Assembly (NCBI GenBank): GCA_902475415.1
Contig: CABRZK010000105.1
Location: 1 to 7,873 of the forward strand
Reading direction: 5' to 3'
DNA from: an uncultured Eubacterium sp.
Lineage (GTDB): Bacteria; Bacillota; Clostridia; Lachnospirales; Lachnospiraceae
Length of the DNA stretch: 7,873 bases
Part shown: in pieces, positions 4,026-7,873 of the stretch
Layout: each line of letters begins with the position of its first letter
Numbering within the stretch: the stretch's first letter is position 1
Notes under the pieces: generated by a model
The model's database searches: none
What the model saw: the letters and a program-made list of their open reading frames with translations, nothing else
Told to the model about the DNA's origin: nothing
Made by a program: the position numbers and the translations under genes

Positions 4026-6401
4026 TCACTCTTGCAACATTCTCTTATTTTCATACATTAACTGATCTGCCTGATGAATTGCTTCCCTGATCGGATGCAC
4101 ACCACAGACACCACCAATACTGACAGACAAATGAAGTTCCGGATATTCTGTAATCACAATATCCTCCACTGCTTTTTTAATCCGGATATTTTTCTCTTCC
4201 ATATCTTTTTCTGTCATTTTTGGGAAAAGCAGCAAAAACTCATCCCCACCATAACGGATTAAAATATCATTGCTCCGTATACAGGATTGGATCGCTGCAG
4301 CAATATCCCGCAGCACCACATCACCGGCCGGATGCCCATATGTATCATTTACCCGTTTGAACTGATCCACATCGATGATTTCCACGCATTCCATTCCTTC
4401 CATATGGATGATATATGTCTCAAAATAACGCCTGGAATAAGTTCCTGTCAACGGATCTGAAAACAGTTCTCTGTGCTCTCCACGGCTTTTATCCAGTAAA
4501 AATCTGGTTCCATTCGCATCTATCCAACGCCCCTCGTTCATTTTGGAAAGCATCTCAAGTACACACGGTGTTCCGTTGATACACAGATACTTTGCAACCA
4601 CATAAAACATATCTGACCTAGTAAATTCCAGTTTATTCAACATCGTCTTCTGTGTCAGAGCCTGGAACGAAATACAGTTTGTGCAATTGCCACCTGTATC
4701 CCAGAAAGCAGCACAGTGCTGGCCTGTTTTCCTCAGGATACCTTTCTGATCGACTTCCAAAACGGCATTGGCTTCCGGATCTACCAGACGGACATAGTCA
4801 AAAATCTGTTCAAGCTGTTTCATCGCATTTTGCACTGCTTTTCCTTCTAAATTTTCTCCTTCTGAAAACTCATCCAAAACCGGAAGATCTCCCACTTCCT
4901 GCTGCGGTCTGATCAGCTGACCCACTGCTCCGATATAATGATCCGGATGCTGTTCTGACCACAATGAATGAATTCTCAGATCACACCACTCAAAATCACT
5001 CCCTTGCGGCATCATGATGCTCATAGAAAATTCCCGATTCTCCGGGGTTGTTGCATCCAACGCATTCTTCAACCGGTGGTAGTCCTTCTGACTCAGATAT
5101 TTAAAACAGTTTGTATCTTCAACATTTATGACTGTATGACGATACTGCGGCGGTTCGTTCCAGTTTACCACATTTGCCAGTCTGGAAATGGAATCATAAT
5201 CAAATTGGATTCCACCACTCAATGAAGCAAAAAAATCAATCTTTTCCTGCATCACTTCCAATATTCTCTGTGCACGGTCATTGTGCGGCAGATCTTTCTT
5301 CTGCATGATTTCCCTTGCCAGTCGATCAGCTTCATACCGATAAGCAAGATTTTCCTCACTGTACAGTTCTGCTTTTCTTAATTCCGGTGCAATTTCATGC
5401 ATACACTTTAAAAGCAATGGATTGTATGCACCACATTCTCCATTCAGGATCATCTCCATAGCAGTTTCGTGGTCATAAGCATCCTTATAACACCGTTTAC
5501 TGGTCAGCGCATCATAGACATCTGCCAATGCCACTACCTGTGCCGAAATCGGAATCTGCTCACCGATCAGTCCATCCGGATAACCGTTTCCGTCCCAGCG
5601 TTCATGATGCCATCGACAGATTTCCCAGGCAAAACGAAGCAGTGGTTTTTCCCGCTTTGAAGACATCTGTCTGATAATATCCGCACCAATCGTTGTATGA
5701 GTTTTGATGATCTGAAACTCTTCCTTTGTCAATTTTCCCGGCTTATTTAAAATACTTTCCGGAATGCTGATTTTTCCGACATCATGCAGTGCAGAAGCTG
5801 TAGTGATCATGGCAATATCTGACTCTGACAGCCCATACTCATCTGTTTTTTTAATCAGCTGATGCAGGAGCAATTCCGTTACCGTACGAACTTGAATGAC
5901 ATGTTCCCCACTCTCGCTGTTTCGGAATTCAACAACATGGCTCAGGATTCCGATCATCAGATTATTGTTTTCTTCCTTTTCATAAATCTGATCCGAAACC
6001 ATCTGCATCAGCCGTTTCTGGTTTGCATGTAAGTTGATCGTATTCTGTACACGCTTCCTTGTGATAAACGCATCAAACGGTCTGCAAATATAGTCTTCTG
6101 CTCCAAAAATATATGCCCGCTCAATAACAGCTTTTTTTTCCTCCGAAGAGATTATGATTACAGGAATTTCATTGATCCAGTGAAATGTATTCATACGCTC
6201 CAAAACCTGAAATCCGTTCATTTCCGGCATATTGATATCAAGAAGCATCAAATCTATTGTGAGATTCTGCTGAAGTATGTGTATTGCTTCGCGTCCATTT
6301 TCCGCTTGCACATATTCATATTCATCACCAAGAATTGTCATCAGAACCTGTCTATTCAATTCATTATCATCAACAATCATAATTTTCGCTTTTATTTTCA
6401 T
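4026..6401 (-). CDS. Response regulator with HD-GYP phosphodiesterase and GGDEF cyclase domains
   Basis: A 791-residue cytoplasmic protein. The receiver (about 1-122) has Asp11/Asp12, phospho-acceptor Asp55 (LLDINMPEMNG) and Ser85, but the usual lysine is Arg107 (CRPFD). The HD-GYP domain (about 148-345) keeps His167, HD (His206-Asp207) with Lys210, His235, HHE-x-W-DGNGYP (His265/266, GYP 273-275) and Asp294, so c-di-GMP hydrolysis is expected. A PAS-like region spans about 385-500; a second (about 527-622) carries Cys563, Cys573-x-x-Cys576, Cys607 and Cys613. The C-terminal GGDEF domain (about 635-791) has DVDQFKRVNDTYGH, RSND (709-712, the RxxD inhibitory site) and GGDEF (718-722), so cyclase activity is expected too. 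ATG 6401 is needed for a full receiver, but its AGGAG (6419-6415) lies 13 nt away, longer than usual. It begins 59 nt after the upstream cyclase gene, probably one operon. Which activity dominates, and under what phosphorylation or PAS signal, cannot be read from sequence. Confidence 0.95.
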   Translation of the reverse strand: MKIKAKIMIVDDNELNRQVLMTILGDEYEYVQAENGREAIHILQQNLTIDLMLLDINMPEMNGFQVLERMNTFHWINEIPVIIISSEEKKAVIERAYIFGAEDYICRPFDAFITRKRVQNTINLHANQKRLMQMVSDQIYEKEENNNLMIGILSHVVEFRNSESGEHVIQVRTVTELLLHQLIKKTDEYGLSESDIAMITTASALHDVGKISIPESILNKPGKLTKEEFQIIKTHTTIGADIIRQMSSKREKPLLRFAWEICRWHHERWDGNGYPDGLIGEQIPISAQVVALADVYDALTSKRCYKDAYDHETAMEMILNGECGAYNPLLLKCMHEIAPELRKAELYSEENLAYRYEADRLAREIMQKKDLPHNDRAQRILEVMQEKIDFFASLSGGIQFDYDSISRLANVVNWNEPPQYRHTVINVEDTNCFKYLSQKDYHRLKNALDATTPENREFSMSIMMPQGSDFEWCDLRIHSLWSEQHPDHYIGAVGQLIRPQQEVGDLPVLDEFSEGENLEGKAVQNAMKQLEQIFDYVRLVDPEANAVLEVDQKGILRKTGQHCAAFWDTGGNCTNCISFQALTQKTMLNKLEFTRSDMFYVVAKYLCINGTPCVLEMLSKMNEGRWIDANGTRFLLDKSRGEHRELFSDPLTGTYSRRYFETYIIHMEGMECVEIIDVDQFKRVNDTYGHPAGDVVLRDIAAAIQSCIRSNDILIRYGGDEFLLLFPKMTEKDMEEKNIRIKKAVEDIVITEYPELHLSVSIGGVCGVHPIREAIHQADQLMYENKRMLQE

Positions 6402-6414
6402 GAGTATCTGATTT

Positions 6415-6419
6415 CTCCT
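6415..6419 (-). promoter_or_regulatory. Distant ribosome binding site of the HD-GYP/GGDEF gene
   Basis: AGGAG on the minus strand, 13 nt before ATG 6401. This is longer than the usual 5-10 nt, which predicts modest translation. No start codon at better spacing is in frame; the next ATG (6380) would remove the first receiver strand. Confidence 0.5.
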
Positions 6420-6460
6420 GTCGTGTAGTTCTTTTTTCGAAAGAAAATCATCCGGTTCTT

Positions 6461-7873
6461 TTATCTTCTGTCCTGACTTTCTCTACTACTTATATCAGAT
6501 TTTTCGTTTCTGATATTATGCTCTTTTTCCATAGCATGGTTTTTCGCTTTTTCTTCATACATCCGCTGATCTGCCAGAATTCGAATCTCTGCTGTACTGT
6601 TATCCTCCATCGGATACACAGCATAGCCACAGCTACAACCGACAGACAGTTCCGTTCCATCAATGAGAAAAGGACGACATATAGCTGTAATAATGCGCTC
6701 CTTCATTTTCTGACACTGCTCCTCATCCATGTTGGCACTGACGATAATAGCAAATTCATCTCCACCAATACGGAAAGCATAATCCTTTTCGCGGACACAG
6801 TCATAAAGACGCATGGCCACACCTTTTAACAACTTATCACCCATATCATGCCCATAGGTATCATTGACAGGTTTAAATCTGTCAAGATCCAGGTAAAACA
6901 GCACAAATGGATGCTTTTTCTTCTCTTTGATCCGCAGAATAGAACTGAAATACCGCTCATTAAATAATCCGGTCAGGCCATCTGTATTTGCAATATTCTT
7001 CATCTTCACCTGCTGTCCATTATCCTGTGCGATTAGCAAAAAACGTACCAGATTTCCGTCTTCATCCCACTCAATCGGTACAATATTCATTATTTTGTAG
7101 ACATCCTGATTTCTTTCACGATATTCAAATTTCAGGATATCACCTTTTTTTCGCAGGACGCGGTTTAGATACTCCGGTGCAAGTAACTGCCCGATTTTTG
7201 CATTTTCCGTTTCTGTCATACATACATATTTTCTGGAAACAGTCTCAACCATCATCTGATAGTTTCCTGTCTCTGGATAAATCATATGATCCAATACATG
7301 CTCATGATATTCATAACGATTCGTTTTTAGATTACATACAGAAAAACGGTCTACAATCTGTCCAATTCCGGAAAACAGCTCGTCTGCCAACTGTTTTTTA
7401 TACTCAAGTTCCCTTTTTTCCACTTCTTTTCTCTGAAATTTCTTTCTGACTTCGTTTCCTGCTATAATTGCAAGGAACAAACTCACCCCACATGCAAATA
7501 TAGCAAAGATAAGGCATGTGATATTCTGTACTTTCCGCATTCCGGCATCTACTACTGACTGCTGTACCATTCCGACAATACTCCAGTCCTCAATCCCAAC
7601 AGGCTGATAGACCAGATAATACTGTTGATTATTGTAAGTACAGAACACACTTCCGGATTTTCCATCTGAAATTTCTTTCTGGAATATCTCCCCACTATCT
7701 CCGCGAAATGCATTTGCATCATTAAGCGCCTGTATCATATTATGCATATATGTCTTTACTTCCGTCTTTGATTCCACTGAAAAAAGAATCGTGCCATCCG
7801 GTTTTAAGATATAGCAATCACTTTTTCCTTTATAGGTATCTCCCACAATATTGGATGAGAGTTTATCGTTATC
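6461..7873 (-). CDS. Membrane diguanylate cyclase with Cache-type sensor, N-terminus outside window
   Basis: The frame is open to the window edge, giving 470 visible residues; the GTG at 7846 is not a real start because coding continues upstream. Residues about 1-105 look like the membrane-proximal half of a Cache sensor (CYILKPDGTILFS, then YYLVYQPVGIEDWSIVGMV before the membrane). One membrane span follows (about 116-140, core CLIFAIFACGVSLFLAIIAG), then a charged helix, a PAS-like linker (about 165-285) and GGDEF (about 290-445). The active site is complete: LDLDRFKPVNDTYGH with Asp329, and GGDEF at 370-374. REKD (361-364) is an RxxD inhibitory site exactly five residues ahead. The first membrane span and the distal Cache half must lie beyond 7873. 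A charged tail of about 25 residues follows the GGDEF domain. It should make c-di-GMP in response to an extracytoplasmic ligand, with product inhibition. It lies directly upstream of the HD-GYP/GGDEF gene. Confidence 0.93.
   Translation of the reverse strand, partial: DNDKLSSNIVGDTYKGKSDCYILKPDGTILFSVESKTEVKTYMHNMIQALNDANAFRGDSGEIFQKEISDGKSGSVFCTYNNQQYYLVYQPVGIEDWSIVGMVQQSVVDAGMRKVQNITCLIFAIFACGVSLFLAIIAGNEVRKKFQRKEVEKRELEYKKQLADELFSGIGQIVDRFSVCNLKTNRYEYHEHVLDHMIYPETGNYQMMVETVSRKYVCMTETENAKIGQLLAPEYLNRVLRKKGDILKFEYRERNQDVYKIMNIVPIEWDEDGNLVRFLLIAQDNGQQVKMKNIANTDGLTGLFNERYFSSILRIKEKKKHPFVLFYLDLDRFKPVNDTYGHDMGDKLLKGVAMRLYDCVREKDYAFRIGGDEFAIIVSANMDEEQCQKMKERIITAICRPFLIDGTELSVGCSCGYAVYPMEDNSTAEIRILADQRMYEEKAKNHAMEKEHNIRNEKSDISSRESQDRR

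Noticed and set aside
4004..4028. Terminator hairpin at the end of the HD-GYP/GGDEF gene (TGAAATC / GATTTTCA)
   Set aside because: An A+T-rich stem of about 7 bp with a bulge, overlapping the stop codon and followed by only three T in the transcript; too weak.
6402..6460. Promoter or terminator between the two c-di-GMP genes
   Set aside because: The 59-nt gap holds a weak TTCTTT/AAAGAA pairing without a U-run and no convincing -35/-10 pair; treated as an intra-operon spacer.
6988..7449. Plus-strand frame of 153 codons opposite the membrane cyclase gene
   Set aside because: Lies wholly antisense to a well-supported GGDEF/PAS gene and shows no domain; a shadow frame.

Overview
The window comes from a Firmicute, most likely a member of the Clostridia and probably Lachnospiraceae. 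That is an inference from the moderately A+T-rich composition, the strong GGAGG/GGAGAG-type ribosome binding sites, and a style of GGDEF protein (a Cys-containing PAS-like domain with a C-x-x-C motif) that I associate with gut Clostridia. Every supportable gene lies on the minus strand, so transcription runs from high to low coordinates. Everything recognised concerns signalling or regulation; no metabolic gene is visible.

Layout in the order of transcription: (1) 7873-6461, the C-terminal 470 residues of a membrane diguanylate cyclase: extracytoplasmic Cache-type sensor remnant, one membrane span, PAS-like linker, GGDEF. Its N terminus lies outside the window. (2) 6401-4026, a 791-residue soluble response-regulator protein with receiver, HD-GYP phosphodiesterase, PAS-like, Cys-rich PAS-like and GGDEF domains. 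It starts 59 nt after gene 1, so the two probably form one c-di-GMP unit. (3) A 147-bp gap (4025-3879) with a candidate extended -10 promoter, a TATCATAT-N7-ATATGATA dyad that also fits the LysR-type T-N11-A rule, and a second TGAGACT dyad. (4) 3878-2979, a LysR-type regulator. (5) A 307-bp gap full of inverted repeats. It probably forms the 5' leader of the next operon, because a good sigma-A-type promoter (TTGCAA-N17-TATAGT) overlaps the end of the LysR gene. (6) 2671-1979, an OmpR-family response regulator; 2001-589, its HAMP-containing sensor histidine kinase; and 599-1, the N-terminal 199 residues of a periplasmic-binding-protein-like protein. These three genes overlap one another (RR/HK by about 23 nt, HK/binding protein by 11 nt) and are clearly co-transcribed.

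How they may work together: the upstream pair couples an extracytoplasmic sensor cyclase to a phosphorylatable protein that carries both c-di-GMP synthesis (GGDEF with RxxD inhibitory site) and breakdown (HD-GYP) domains. The downstream operon looks like a three-component system in which an exported, possibly membrane-anchored binding protein may feed ligand information to the kinase. The LysR regulator sits between them with no divergent partner gene, so its target beyond itself is unknown.

The least explained DNA is 2695-2883: a 20-bp stem of unusual polarity, a GC-rich interrupted hairpin, a 16-bp inverted repeat, and a short hairpin that competes with it just before the response regulator's ribosome binding site. 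It may be a regulatory leader, a dispersed palindromic repeat, or both.
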